Positions 34,728-46,890 of a DNA stretch of 64,000 nucleotides are shown here, piece after piece. The notes beneath the pieces were generated by a model, which did not search any database, was not told the DNA's origin, and was given only the letters and a program-made list of their open reading frames with translations. Source of the stretch: Chamaecrista fasciculata (Eukaryota; Streptophyta; Magnoliopsida; Fabales; Fabaceae); the NCBI GenBank assembly GCA_003254925.1, contig QANZ01050747.1, forward strand, positions 146,673 through 210,672, written 5' to 3'. The translations under genes and the position numbers were made by a program. Numbering within the stretch: position 1 is the stretch's first letter; the number at the start of each line of letters is the position of its first letter.

Positions 34728-35962
34728 TAGAAAACCTATGGTCATGAAATTTACATCGAGTCAACTAGTTAGTTCTTAAATAATTAAAATATATTACTCT
34801 GTCTGTTAATGATTTGGTCCCTGGACCAAATTTAGGGACCAAAAAGTATAACTTTAATACAAATTTTGAGACTAAATAGCAAGGTTGTGAAAACCGGACC
34901 GGCCGGTTCGACCGGTCAAACCGCGAATCGGTCGATGGTCCGGTCCGAGTTGGTCATAAAACCGCTCAGACGTTGAACCGGCCAATAACCGGGAAAACCG
35001 GTCAACAATCGGAAAAACCGGCTTAAACCGGCAGTTCAACAACTGAAAACGGTTCGGCATATATTTTTTTTTCTGGCTAACCAGAGAAGATCTGAGCAAA
35101 AGTTAGAGATATAGAAATTTAAGAAGAGAAATGAAGAGATCTGGAAAAAGCAAAAGAAGAATCAGATTGAAAAAAGCAAAAGAAGAAGATGAAAGATGAA
35201 AGTTTCCAGATTTGAAGTTCTAAATGGCTTGCTATGAAAATGCTTCAACTATCATGAACGCTGCTCGTGTGGTGCTTGTGCCATGGACGAAAGTCAAGAT
35301 TCAAAATGTTTGAGAAATTGATGGATATGCTTAAGATGAGTAACCATTCATAAAGGACTCACGAGTTGTTTATTTTGGAAAGGACAAAGGTGTTAATGGC
35401 ATTACAATTACTTTTCAAATCTGAGCATTGGTAGACGTAAAACTATAAAAGTGGTTGGAAACTTGTTATGGTGTCATGATGATGGGATATGATAAGTTTT
35501 TCTTATTAATTGTGGATTAAAAATTATAATATAATAATAATTATTATTATGATAAATTATTTTATTCTAAAAATAAATCAATAACAAATATATTCAAATA
35601 TATATTTTTTTAAAAACACATATTTAACTATTACCGGTTGGACCATTGAACCTTGAACCGTTGCTTTAGTCGGTTCAATGGCCGGTCCGGTTTTCACAAC
35701 CTTGCTAAATAGTATAAATTTAGAGGCAAAAAAGTATAAAATTAGTTCAAAATTTGACCAAATAGTATTAATTTAGTACAAACTCAGAGATCAAATAAAA
35801 TTAATTTAGTACAATTTAGAGTCAAAAAGTATAAAATTAGTTCAAATTCAGAAACCAAATAGTCCACAATTGAAATATTTTAAGGATCAAATCGTGCACT
35901 TCGATTTTTCAATAACTAATTAGTTGACTCGATATAAATTTAGGGACCAAATAGTGAATTTT
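34728..35962. mobile_element. Family B foldback element, split by a hAT MITE
   Basis: The left part (TAGAAAACCTATGG, ATCGAGTCAACTAGTTAG) and right part (TTGACTCGATATAAATTTAG, GACCAAATAGTGAATTTT) match the arms of the family B copy at 23007. The middle is occupied by the CCGG-rich MITE. Confidence 0.65.
34880..35704. mobile_element. hAT-type MITE, CCGG-rich
   Basis: Ends CAAGGTTGTGAAAACCGGAC and GTCCGGTTTTCACAACCTTG are perfect inverted repeats. An 8-bp duplication CTAAATAG (34872-34879, 35705-35712) flanks it. Dense CCGGTT/AACCGG words fill both subterminal regions. The centre (about 35110-35520) is unrelated low-copy-looking sequence without a recognisable frame. Confidence 0.92.
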
Positions 35963-36717
35963 ATTTTAAATTAAATACTAATTTTATTAGTAATTAAAGT
36001 ATAAAGATAAAATTCTTTCTAGAACAATCACCTATCAATGCTAATATACAAAAAAGTATAGATTACCAACACCAAACTCTTCAGCCAACCAATACGTAAG
36101 AAAAGCTTGATTGACAAATGATTGAACGCGGAAACTTAAACGATGATGCCTTACTTTGTCCCTTCTGCCACATTCTTTTTGTTATTTGGCTGTTGACAGA
36201 TTGTTCATTTCTCTATACACCTCCTTCCTTCTTAAACTTTCTCTTTTGTTCTAAAAGATCCATTTTTATTATTATTTTGACTTTTTAAGTCTTTATCTTT
36301 TGTTTTTCTCCCGAAATAAACATCGGATCTTCCATACATTGAGTTGATTATTTAAGTAATTGAATTGGGTGTGTGTTGAATAAGGGAAGCACTAGTAGGG
36401 CCAGAATCCATGTGCTTTTAGAATTAGTTTACAATAAATTAAGAATAATAATAAGTAATAATACCCCACATGTTGGTTTTGAAAACAGCTTACATGAGAC
36501 GCGTATACAGCCAATTTGCGAGGAAAATGAAAACTAGTCAAGTCAAAAATGAACTAATGTATATAAGCTATTCTAACTATCACTCGTTGACTCTGTTTTC
36601 ACTACAATTGTATCAAAATCCTAATTCATAACATAAAAGGGTTTTCTTTTTTTTTTTAAGTGAGAAACATATCTTTCATGAATAAAATGACACAAGATCA
36701 TATAATAGAGAGACTAA
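35963..36717. other. Intergenic AT-rich spacer
   Basis: No gene, RNA or complete repeat is recognised. Confidence 0.4.
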
Positions 36718-37093
36718 GGGTGTGTTTGGATTAGAAGTAGGTAATGAAATGATGATTTTATGTAATGAAATGGTAATGAGAAAATTATGTAATGAAAATG
36801 GTGTTTGGATTAGTTTGAGATGTAATGAAAAAAATAGGATGTGAAATTATGAAAAAGGGTATGTAATGATTGTGGTTGGTTGAAATAAATATATGGTTTT
36901 TTTAAATTGTATAGGGGTAGAATTGATAATTGATAATGGAAATAGATAGAAATAAAAAAAAAATATTTTGACTTTTTGGTTGTGGTGGTTATGAAATGAA
37001 ATGGTAATGAAATTGTCTNGTAGCTTAAGTTATGTAATGAAAATGAGAATAATGAAATTGTAATGAAAAGATAATGGCCACCCAAACAGGCCC
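36718..37093. mobile_element. Tourist-like MITE, copy 2 (shorter)
   Basis: GGGTGTGTTTGGATTAG and CCACCCAAACAGGCCC are imperfect inverted ends, flanked by a perfect TAA duplication (36715-36717, 37094-37096). It is the reverse complement of the two outer parts of copy 1. The middle of copy 1 (several hundred bases) is absent, and a single N at 37019 sits exactly at that junction. Confidence 0.85.
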
Positions 37094-37096
37094 TAA

Positions 37097-38202
37097 GACA
37101 TAGATCTACTAAATTTAAACATAACATTGCCTTCCACATAAACAATATAGGAGAAGGAAAAAAAGTCTTAAATAATACACCTAAGAAAGAAGATAAGATT
37201 ATAATCTCCTATACAATTAGAAATAGACATAGTAATCAGATCTACAAAATATCTAAAAAAAAATAAAGAAAATTTGAAAGATAAACTGAGAGACAACACA
37301 TTTCTCATCTTTCTCAGAGAGATCAATTTTTTTTTAATCATTCTCTTCTTTGATATTGAACTTCATTTGTAAATCTAATATATGTATATCTACAAAAAAA
37401 AAAAAAGATAATTTTTTTCTTAATAAAAGGAAGAACAAAACTTCTCTAATAGAAAAAGAAAACTTTTTTAATAAAAGAAACAAATCTCCATAATGGAGAA
37501 AGGAGACATAAAAAAAATCACGACGACACCTACAAAAGAGAGAGCGAGAGCAAGAGGATTCTAGAAGAGATGAGAGAGAACATATATAGCTAATGTATCA
37601 CAAGAGGATTCTGTCGTACGGCTTGTGGCTTGATGCCATTGGTCCTCTGATGTGCGACACAATTGTCGTACCACAGAGGATCCCCTTCCATCACAAAAGG
37701 CTTCCAATTCCAAAAAAAAAAAAAGACAAAAGACTTCCAAGTAGACTTGTTCATGGGCCAAGTAGTCCCATGGACTGCTTTGCTCAAGCCTATAATATAA
37801 TATTTATTAAATAACACAAGAGACGTGAGTTTGAAATGAGACATACCTACTAAATTCTCACATTAATCAAGTAGTCCAATTATTACTCGAACACTACTTA
37901 ATACTTACCCAAATACCTTAGTCTCTAATTTCTCTCATTGCTTTCCCAACAGATCTGTCGCTTCAACCAGGTACGCTTCCATTTTTTTTTTGTTGGGGCC
38001 TCTGAGTACTAAACAATTTTATCAGACATGGCATATTAGTCGGCTTCATCTATATACAAATATCGTTTTCTAATTATAAAATTAGTAAATAAATTATTAT
38101 TTTTTATATTCCTTAAAAATAAACAAATATTTACTTTTAGTAGTTTTTATATTTATTTCAAATATTTTATACTTGAAAACCTTTTAACATATAATTTCAA
38201 AA
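37097..38202. other. Spacer without recognisable genes
   Basis: AT-rich. The stretch around the MITE (36645-36710 and 37097-37190) resembles 42298-42500 (T-run, then ..TTCATGAATAAAATG.., then AACATTG.., TATAGGAGAA.., ACACCTAAGA), possibly two decayed LINE 3' ends on the minus strand. Confidence 0.35.
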
Positions 38203-38376
38203 TGGAGGGATGTGTATGCTACGGCTTGTTGGTCCATTTGGCATTGGAGAAATGAAGATGTGTTCGAAAATCGTAGGGAGGTGTCATCAGATCTATTATT
38301 CATAGAGCTCCTTCCTACTTGGAGAGTATGCGAGTTTATGAAGAAAACATATAATGATTATAATCTAGATAATTAA
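38203..38376 (+). pseudogene. Small LINE ORF2 fragment
   Basis: 57 codons with WRDVYATACWSIWHWRNEDV followed by FENRREV and ending in a stop match the stretch after the zinc-binding region of plant LINE ORF2 (compare WAIYMHRNEVRF in the LINE at 6.4-9.5 kb). No other part of a LINE is nearby. Confidence 0.6.
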
Positions 38377-39326
38377 TCGTACTTACTGGTAAATATCAAA
38401 GTGAAACGCTTGGCGTGGAAAAAGTCAACCCAACAACAATATATAAATTAAATTGACTTAAATAATCTTAATCTTGTACAATTTTCTTAATTTTTTTTAT
38501 CATATTTATATTAAATAAAAATAAAATATTTCACATATTAATTTTTTTTTTGTAATTGATAATCATAAAGATGATGATAAATTAGACATGAGTACTCATA
38601 ATGATAGTGATGAAGATGAAGATGTTGAAGAGTCGAATTTTAATTCTATTTAGTTAGATCAAGCTATTTTTGGAATTGTTACATCTCGTCCTGTTAATGT
38701 GATGTGCTGTTTTATTATTTTTTTTAATGAGTGTAATTTGTTGTTGTTTCCTTTTTTAACTGACATATGGGAGGTTAGACATATTAATAATATACAAGTG
38801 AAGTTTTATTGATGATGTTTTATTTTCACTTAGTTGTTGTTTATTATTTTTAATCTTGTTGGATAAATTGTACCCAATTAAATTGAACTTGCATAATCAT
38901 TAAGACTATGAATTCTGATAAAATATTAAGATCAATAATATAAATCTGTAAGAGAAAACTAGCAACCCGGTCCTTGAATTTTCAAAAGCCATACTAATAG
39001 GTCCCTCCGTCATATTGCCGTTACAAAAAAGCTGACATGTACATAACAGACGTTGATGTGTCTCGTTATGTGCTGATGTGTCCCGTTATGTCCACGTCAG
39101 CACCCACTATCTTCAAAAAAAAAAAAGTTGTCCCGTCAATAAAAAAACGACACATAAGCATTTCTTCATTGCACTTTTAGGTCCCTGACCCATTTTTATT
39201 CCATTATTCTCAATTCTCCATCCTTTTCATCATCTTCATTCATTTTAGTCTCAAATCCTCAAAATAAAATTGTAAAGTGTCCTAAAACTCTCTAAAACAT
39301 TCCAATTTAGTCCTTAAAAATATTTA

Positions 39327-39627
39327 AAACCCTAAACCCCAAATACTAAACCTTAAAACCCCAAAACCCAAATCCCAAACCTTAAAACCCCAAACCCTAA
39401 ACCCTAAATCCTAAAAAAAGTTTGGGTTGAACAATTAGGTCTTTAACCCATTTTTATTCCATTATTCTCAATTCCCTCTTTTTTTCATCATCTTCATTCA
39501 TTTTACTCCTAAATCCTCAAAATAAAATTGTAAAGTGTCCCAAAACTCTTTCAAACATTCCAATTTAGTCCTTACAAATATTAAAAACCCTAAACCCTAA
39601 AACCTAAATCCCTAAACCCCCTAAAAA
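39327..39627. repeat. Telomere-like tracts, left arm
   Basis: 39327-39418 and 39585-39627 carry degenerate CCCTAAA repeats (AAACCCTAAACCCC and similar), the plant telomere motif with many variants. They are inside the foldback arm, not at a chromosome end. Confidence 0.75.
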
Positions 39628-40270
39628 AATTTTTTAATCTTCATCTTCATCTCCCCAATTTAACATAAATCTCTAATTTTTTTTAATCTCTAAACCCTCT
39701 AATTTTTTTTTATTTTGATCTTCATCTTCCCAATCTACATCACAACCATCATCGTCTGCAAACTCTCTGCTCTCTCATTAGAACCCATCTTCATCAAAGC
39801 CAACATTTCAAACTAATTCAAACAAATATCATAGCCGCAACACCATCATCCGCCATCATCTGATTCAAACTCTCTGTTCTCTCATCGGAACTCATCTTCT
39901 TCGTCTCGTCTCCGCCATCATCGTCTGTCATCATGTCAGCTTTTCACACATTTGAAATTGGGGATTTGGGGATGATAATGTTGATTGACTGGGTTTTGGG
40001 AGGAGATTTTTCTCGATTTCGCTCTCTCTATCTCTCTCGATTTCGATTCTAGATTTCGATTTCTCTCTCTCGATTTCGATTTAACATTCCGTTTTCATCT
40101 TTCTCTTACGAATTGGTGAGAGGGGAAGATAGGAGGAGGAGATGAGATTTGATGATGATGTTGGGATGAGGAGGAAGAAGATGTGAGATGCTGATGATGA
40201 TGATATAAGAAAAGGAATATGGGAAGATTAAAAATTTAAGATGAAGATTAATAAAAATTGTGATGTTATT

Positions 40271-40594
40271 TGGGTTTTAGGTTTTAGGGTTTTAGGATTT
40301 TGAGTTATAGGGTTTAGGGTTTAAGGTTTTAGGATTTTAGGGTTTAAGGTTTTAAATATTTTTAAGGAATAAATTAAAATGTTGGAAAGAGTTTGGGGAC
40401 ACTTTACAATTTTATCTTAAGGATTTGAGACTAAAATGAATGAAGATGATGGAAAAGAGGGGGAATTGTGAGTAATGAGATAAGAATGGGTCAAGGACCT
40501 AATTGTTCAACTCATTTTTTTTACGGTTTAGGGTTTAGGGTTTGGGGTTTGGGATTTTAAGGTTTAGGATTTAGGGCTTTAGGGTTTAGGGTTT
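40271..40594. repeat. Telomere-like tracts, right arm
   Basis: 40271-40352 and 40524-40594 carry the inverted TTTAGGG form (GGTTTAGGGTTTAGGGTTT), mirroring the left arm. Confidence 0.75.
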
Positions 40595-41232
40595 TAAATA
40601 TTTTTAAGGACTAAATTGGAATGTTTGGAAGAGTTTTGAGACACTTTACAATTTTATTTTGAGGATTTGAGACTAAAATGAATGAAGATGATGAAAAGGA
40701 GGGGGAATTAAGAATAATGAAATAAAAATGGGTCAGGGACTAAAAAGTGCAATGACGAAATGCTGATGTGTTCCTTTTTTATTGACGTGGCAATTTTTTT
40801 TTAGGATAACGAGTGCTGATGTGGACATAACGGGACACATCATCATCTGTTATGTACATATCAGTTTTTTTGTAATAGCAATATGACGAAGGGACCTATT
40901 AGTATGACGTTTTAAAAATCCAGGAATCAGCTTGTACACTACGCAAAATTCAGGAACCTATTAGTCCGATCGTCCAAAATTCAGGGACCGGCTTGCTAAT
41001 TTTCTCAAATCTTTAAAGTTAAAAAGTGGGAAACTACTGAAAGTGTGAAACCAACGCATATAATGTATTCATAAAAAGCATGTAATAAAGTCATTTTACG
41101 AAAAAGTACGCAATTAATAAAAAAAAAAGTTTATTTTCACTTAGATAGGGTTTGCCACTTTCACCGCATGTTTGAGCTGAGTTTATGCCACTTTCACCAC
41201 ATGTATGACCTTAGGACGTAGTGTTTAAAAAT

Positions 41233-41678
41233 TAAGGATGACAACATATGTGCTCATTTGATCACTATTTGTATCTATATTTGTTCATTCTCTCTCATAT
41301 ATATATATTCTATTCGTATTCGATATTCGGTATCTGACAAATAACTTAAATATCTGAAATACTCTAAAATAATGGATATAAGATAAGATATCCTAATTCA
41401 AAAATCGGATATATCCGGTATCCGATACTCAATATCCGTTAATTATAATAAATTAATTAAAATATAATAAAAAAATGTATAAAATATAATAAAATATTTA
41501 TATTATAAGATATCGGATACTCTAACTATCCGTTCATTCGGACAGATACCGAATAATTGATTTTTTATTTTTTAATACCCGTACCCTATCTGATATCCGA
41601 TAACCGACGGATATCGGATATTTTTTACGGGTGAATTCGAACAGGTATCCTAAATATCCACCCAAATTTCCATCCCTA
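41233..41678. mobile_element. hAT-type MITE (TAAGGATG..CATCCCTA)
   Basis: Starts TAAGGATGACAAC and ends TTTCCATCCCTA. Flanks TTAAAAAT (41225-41232) and TTAAACAT (41679-41686) agree in 7 of 8 bases. The interior is rich in CGGATATCCG-type words. Non-coding. Confidence 0.7.
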
Positions 41679-41686
41679 TTAAACAT

Positions 41687-43960
41687 GTTAAAGTGTTCCA
41701 AACAATCAATTAAGGAAGAGACTGAGAAGTTGAAGTGGAAATTGCTAAGAGGTTTGTGATCTTCCATTTTGTTCTCATTTATGGTTAATATTGCTTTGGG
41801 TTATTGCAATTTTCCATTTTCCATCTGTGTGGGCTGTTTGGAAGATGAACACAGAGGAGATTTGAAGTTCTTTTTTGTTGGAGGACTATTTTGATAAAGA
41901 TTCTAGACTAATTTATACTTTTTTGGACTATTTTGAAATTATTTTTTGCACTTCTGGACTAATATGTGACTAAATATCAAATGTGGAGACTACTTTGTAT
42001 TTAATTTTGTTTATCACAGAACTGTTACAATTTAAATCTTGACTGAATTGCAAAACTTTTGTGAAATGAAGAGAGAACAAAAAGTTACCTAAATCCTATT
42101 TGAGGACCAAAACATAACAAAAAATAACTTGGGGACCAAAATGAAACTAACCTCATAGTTTGAAGACTATAATGATTATTTAAGTTTAAAATTGTTCCAA
42201 AAAAAAGTTTGAACTACCCAAACTCAAATCCATGGGCCCCATGGGCTTGAGCTTGGGTAACCCAAGCCCAACCCAGGTCTACTTCTAAGTATAATATTTT
42301 TTTTTTTGGTTAGAAGGAAGATGAAACTTCATTCATGTGAGAAAAAGGCACTAGGCCATACATCAAGGAGATAAGCCAGACATTGATCTAACATTGTTCC
42401 TACAGCCAAGCACTCCTGAGAACATACTACAAATAGTATAGGAGAAAAAAAAAAATCCTAAGAAACACACCTAAGAGTCTTAGATACAATCATTAAACAC
42501 CATATCTCCTAACTCCTATACCGGACCAAAATACATAATCATTTCTAGATTGATTTATTTTTCTTGGGTCAAAGTTTCCAGGTGTAATCAGCCATTGTTG
42601 TTTTCAATAGCTAGAAAAGAGCTTTGGGCTTCAAAATAGGCCTTTATATTTCTTTGAGTGGGCCAGTGGAAGGACCATTATTTCTAGGTCATCTTCTTCC
42701 CTCAATCACTACTTGGCCTTTTTTGAAATGTCAAGTTGATGTCAAATTTCCTTTGAAGGTTTTTTTGAACAAAGATTTACTTTGAAGTTTGAACCTCATA
42801 ACAGATAAAAGACGGGCCCACTGGAGATGGATACGAGGCCCAATCACAATTTGTGGTTTTCTTCACTTCAGGACTAGATAATAATCTGACAAAAAATAAA
42901 GGACTAGATAATAAGATGCTGACTTAACCAAAAAATAAAAAATAAAATATGCTAACTCCATGTATGAGATAATAAGATAGTAAATGTATGAGACAGATTT
43001 TAAATTGATTCTAAATGTTTCACTTAAATGAGATTAGTCCTATATATTTTTATAATTTTTTAAATTGATTTTAAACTGTTGAATATGGTCATACTTTTCT
43101 CGATTCAAGTTCGATTTCGACAAATACAGAGCAACAAACTTCTTTTGATGAGTATTTTATCTACTTAGTTGAAACTGTTAATAAATAAGATTAAATCGAG
43201 TCTTGAAAAGTGAACCATCATTTCATTATTAAACAACAAAATTTGGTTATATCTCTCATATTTCAAATCTAAATATGGTAATTGATAAGTTTAAAACTTT
43301 AGATTAACTCTTAAATAGTTTATTCTCTACTCAGTTGATATCATTAACAAATAATGTCAAATTGTGTCTCGAAAGTATGTTTGGGATTATACTTTCCCGA
43401 TTTTGAACTTCTAGTCTCAAACTTACTTTAAAAGTGTGACTTGAGCTTGTTTGTTAACAGTCTCGACTAGACATAACAACCTAGTTATGAAATCGTCATA
43501 TTCATACATTAAACAAGAGAGATATGCCAGCTTTATTTGTTTGGTCGTGAAAAAAATGACTCATTTCAGAAATACGATTTGATATCATTTGTTGATAATC
43601 TTAATTGGATAAAGAAAAAACCCATCAAAGTAAATAATAACTCTAAACTCATTGCATTTAAATTTAAATTATAATGAGATAAATATGATTACATTAAATA
43701 ATTTTAGACTAATTCAAAAAATTATAAAAATATTTAAAACTAAATTAAATACGAGTATTGAGTATCAAGAAAAAGAGAAATTACAGGGTTAAAACTTTAA
43801 AACATTGAATCCAGCGTTTAATCCAATCCATCACATAACAGAAGAAATATGAAATGGATTATGGATGTGATTCCTTATCTTCAAACATTTCCTCTCTCTC
43901 TTTCTCTCGACCATTTATCCAATCATCCACTGTCACCCAAATCCACCACCACACTCACAA
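41687..43960. other. Spacer upstream of CAO, with a decayed family A copy
   Basis: About 42985-43755 matches family A (TTTTAAATTGATTCTAAATG, GATTAAATCGAGTC, ending in the inverted arm), without clear target duplications. 42298-42500 resembles the sequence around 36650-37190. The CAO leader (about 43860-43960) is rich in CTCT and CACC, typical of plant 5' UTRs. No clear TATA box could be placed. Confidence 0.4.
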
Positions 43961-45100
43961 ATGGAAGCTATCTTCCTCACAAAACCACTTTCTTCTTCTT
44001 CTTCATCTTCCCACCTCACTCTTTCTCACAATCCCTCTTTCCTTTCTTCTTTCTCTTTCCACTCTCCTCAATCTCTTCGTCTTCATCCCACAGCCCACTC
44101 TAATTCCCCATTCACCGTCTTCGCCATCCAACAAAACCAAATCTCACCACAACCACCTCTCGATGACGACGGCGACGAATCCTACGGCGAAGTGAAAGGC
44201 ATCATCGGAAGCCGCGCCCTCGACGGCGGCGCCGGAATGGAGTACCTCATAGAATGGAAAGACGGCCACACTCCTTCTTGGGTCCCCTCCGATTTCATAG
44301 CCAAAGACGTCGTCGCCGAATACGAAACCCCTTGGTGGACCGCCGCTAAAAAAGCCGACGAACAATTACTCCGTCAACTCATCGCCGCCGAAGACGGCCG
44401 CGACGTCGACGCAGTCGACTCCGACGGCCGTACCGCGCTTCTCTTCGTTGCCGGCCTCGGATCAGACCCCTGCGTGAAAGCTCTCGCCGACGCCGGAGCG
44501 AATCTCAACCACCGCGACAACTCCGGCGGCCTGACGGCGCTGCACATGGCGGCGGGGTACGTCCGGCCGGAAGTAGTAAAACTCCTTGTAGATCTCGGCG
44601 CCGACGTTGAAATCGAAGACGATAGAGGAAGAACGCCGATGGATTTAGCAAAAGAGATTCTGAATTCGATTCCGAAGGGAAATCCGATGCAGTTTGGTCG
44701 GAGATTAGGGTTAGAGAGCGTGATTAGGGCTTTGGAATCAGCTATGTACGAGTTCGCGGAGGTAGAGGAAGTTGTGGAGAAGAGAGGGAAGGGAGAGAAT
44801 TTAGAGTATTTGGTGAAATGGAAGGATGATGATGAAGCGAAGGAGTGGGTGAAGGCGAAGTTTGTGGCGGAGGATTTGGTGAGGGATTACGAGGCCGGAG
44901 TGGAGTATGCGGTGGCGGAAGCGGTGGTCGGAGTTAGAGATGGGGATGACGGGAAGCCTGAGTTTTTGGTGAAATGGGCTGATATGGATGAGCCAACTTG
45001 GGAGCCTCAAGATAATGTGGATGATCAGTTGATTTTGGAGTTTCAACAGATACAAAATGGGGCTTCTTCTTTGAAACAAGAGAATGTTGTTATCCCATGA
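43961..45100 (+). CDS. CAO: Chloroplast signal recognition particle 43 kDa protein (cpSRP43)
   Basis: Stromal chaperone that carries light-harvesting chlorophyll-binding proteins to the thylakoid with cpSRP54 and Alb3. Intronless, 379 residues, near the family's usual length (about 373 in Arabidopsis). A Ser-rich transit peptide spans about residues 1-55 ([20 protein letters not shown]). Then chromodomain 1 (75-121, [20 protein letters not shown]), ankyrin repeats (133-258, [34 protein letters not shown]), chromodomain 2 (267-312, [20 protein letters not shown]) and chromodomain 3 (318-363, [17 protein letters not shown]). This full order is diagnostic. The aromatic positions of chromodomain 2 that bind the cpSRP54 tail look retained. 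The first ATG (ACAAATGGAAGC) is used because it opens the transit peptide. Confidence 0.97.
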   Translation: MEAIFLTKPLSSSSSSSHLTLSHNPSFLSSFSFHSPQSLRLHPTAHSNSPFTVFAIQQNQISPQPPLDDDGDESYGEVKGIIGSRALDGGAGMEYLIEWKDGHTPSWVPSDFIAKDVVAEYETPWWTAAKKADEQLLRQLIAAEDGRDVDAVDSDGRTALLFVAGLGSDPCVKALADAGANLNHRDNSGGLTALHMAAGYVRPEVVKLLVDLGADVEIEDDRGRTPMDLAKEILNSIPKGNPMQFGRRLGLESVIRALESAMYEFAEVEEVVEKRGKGENLEYLVKWKDDDEAKEWVKAKFVAEDLVRDYEAGVEYAVAEAVVGVRDGDDGKPEFLVKWADMDEPTWEPQDNVDDQLILEFQQIQNGASSLKQENVVIP

Positions 45101-45890
45101 TGATAATGAGACACATAGGAGGTTCGTTTGTTGATTGGGCTGGATGATTCTTTGTATTTGACTATTTTCTCAATAGTTGTAATTTTTAATAGTGTAAAGT
45201 AGGGTTGTTGATGAAGCCAACTTTTAAGCAAAATTTTGTGAATGCTTTTGCTTTTAATAGAAAGGAGTTTAGGTAACTTGAATTCGGAATGGAATGGAAC
45301 TTATAGGCCAATAGAATTGGCAAAAACAAAAAGCCATTTTTTTTCTTATGTTTTGATCCAATTTTAGAAAAATAAGGACTTTAGTATAAAAAAATAAAAC
45401 TTTTGGGGATGAAAGTTTATTTTTTCATTTTCTTTAACGAAAAAATGGATAAAAAATATTTGAGGGACCAATTGTGCCAAGTTTTGAAAAACTGAGGAAC
45501 TAATATATGGAATGAAAAATAATTGAGGGACCAATTTGGAACATTAAACATAACTGAGGGACCAAAATAAAATTTTGACCTTTAATTTTTCAAACAACCG
45601 CTCCCTTCTTTTCTTTTCTCCTCCTTAATCTTCAATCCAAACATACTCAAAATAAATGAAATATTATTTTATATAACAATATGTAGTTAGTCACTTTATA
45701 TAACAACCGCTCCCTTCTTTTCAAACATACTCCCTTTTAGAAAAAAAAAATGATTATATTAATATTATATTAGTCACTTTATAAAAAAATATTATTTTAT
45801 ATAACAATATGTAGTTATTATTCTTGTGTTTTTTTTTTATATTTTCTTTTAAGAAAATGTTCTTGAGTAAAAAATAACTACATATTTATA
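45101..45890. other. CAO 3' flank with a small foldback-like repeat
   Basis: The 3' UTR runs through the first 250 bases or so. About 45340-45590 repeats GAGGGACCAAT/ATTTGAGGGACC words with a weak inverted partner on its left. 45655-45815 contains a duplicated TTATATAACAATATGTAGTTA stretch. No gene. Confidence 0.45.
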
Positions 45891-46347
45891 GGTCAAACTC
45901 TCAAATTAGCTCCAAATATATAGGCTATACTTCATTTCTTCTTCTCCTTCGAAACACAACATTATATACATCCTATGATGAAACACATATTTTTATAATT
46001 TTTTAAATTCACTCAAAATTTGCTTTCATACCACGATTTGACCTTAGTTGCTACTAATATCAACTGGGCAAAGGGTTTTCAAGTTATCATATAGTTTCAA
46101 ACTTTTTATATTTAGATTTGAAACGAGAGAGATCTACAATCGAAATTCGATTTGATTTTGTTTGCTGACAGTTTCAATTGGATAAAGAAAATACTAGCTA
46201 AAAGTAATATGTAACTCTAGGTTCAACGCATTTGATTTTGAAACGAGAAATATATAAGTAGTTTGATATTAATTTAAAAAATTATAAAAATATATAGAAT
46301 AAATTTAAAACAAATAAAATATATAAGATTAATTTGAGGTTTTGACC
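45891..46347. mobile_element. Family A foldback element, uninterrupted
   Basis: Starts GGTCAAACTCTCAAATTAGC and ends ATTTGAGGTTTTGACC. Flanks ATATTTATA and TATATTATA suggest a worn duplication. This copy gives the natural length of the family (457 bp). Confidence 0.75.
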
Positions 46348-46657
46348 TATATTATAAGATCAGACCCATCAATATCATTAGGGTTAGTCTAAGATGCAAA
46401 GTTTGATTCTTGACATGGGACGCAAATGCTGATGTGACATAATTATAGTCATTGATGTAATTTAATGTTAAAAAATAATAAATTTTTTAATCAATCACAC
46501 CTATATATAGAGTCACACCACTACTTACATACAACTAACTCTTTCACGTGTTATTATTTTATTGGCTCATGACCCATTGCATCTCATGTCAAAAATTAAA
46601 CTTTGTATTATAGACTTACCCATATCATTAACAAAAGAAATAATGAAAATGGGAAAA

Positions 46658-46890
46658 ATTCAAAATGGGCCTTCTTCTTCTCCTTCGAAAGACAACACAC
46701 GACACAAGCTTCGTAGGTTGGGTCGTTGGGCTGGATCATTCTTTTTGATTTCTCTATAATTGTAACTTTCGAAAGCGAAGCCAATTTGAAGCGGAATTTT
46801 TTTGGTGCTAGATGGAATGAAACCTTTGGGCCAAATGGCCAATAGAATTTTTTTTGGGCCTGAAAAATGGCTAATAGGATTGCCAAAAGT
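46658..46890 (+). pseudogene. Decayed duplicate of the CAO 3' end
   Basis: In order and orientation this stretch follows the last codons and 3' UTR of CAO (45046-45330): ATTCAAAATGGGCCTTCTTC against ATACAAAATGGGGCTTCTTC, TTGGGCTGGATCATTCTTTT against TTGGGCTGGATGATTCTTTG, GAAGCCAATTTGAAGC against GAAGCCAACTTTTAAGC, then GATGGAATGAAACC against AATGGAATGGAACT and GGCCAATAGAAT in both. Indels have destroyed the frame. It lies about 1.6 kb from the parent, with a family A element in between. Confidence 0.75.

Larger units (their letters stand above)
38951..41006. mobile_element. 2-kb MULE-type foldback element with telomere-like tracts
   Basis: Arms of about 700 bp are inverted copies: the left starts GAGAAAACTAGCAACCCGGT and the right ends ACCGGCTTGCTAATTTTCTC. 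A 9-bp duplication with one mismatch (AAATCTGTA at 38942-38950, AAATCTTTA at 41007-41015) marks a Mutator-type insertion. Each arm holds two direct copies of a roughly 200-250-bp unit (CCATTTTTATTCCATTATTC ... AACATTCCAATTTAGTCC) followed by AACCCTAAACCC-rich sequence. The centre (about 39650-40240) is CT/GA-rich (CTCTCGATTTCGATT) and has no recognisable frame. Confidence 0.82.

Noticed and set aside
38568-38700. C-terminus of a hAT transposase (acidic stretch DEDEDVEES)
   Set aside because: Too short, interrupted by a stop, and no dimerisation-domain motif is visible.
39327-40594. True interstitial telomere or chromosome end
   Set aside because: The CCCTAAA tracts are short, degenerate and arranged as mirror pairs inside a transposable element with target duplications.
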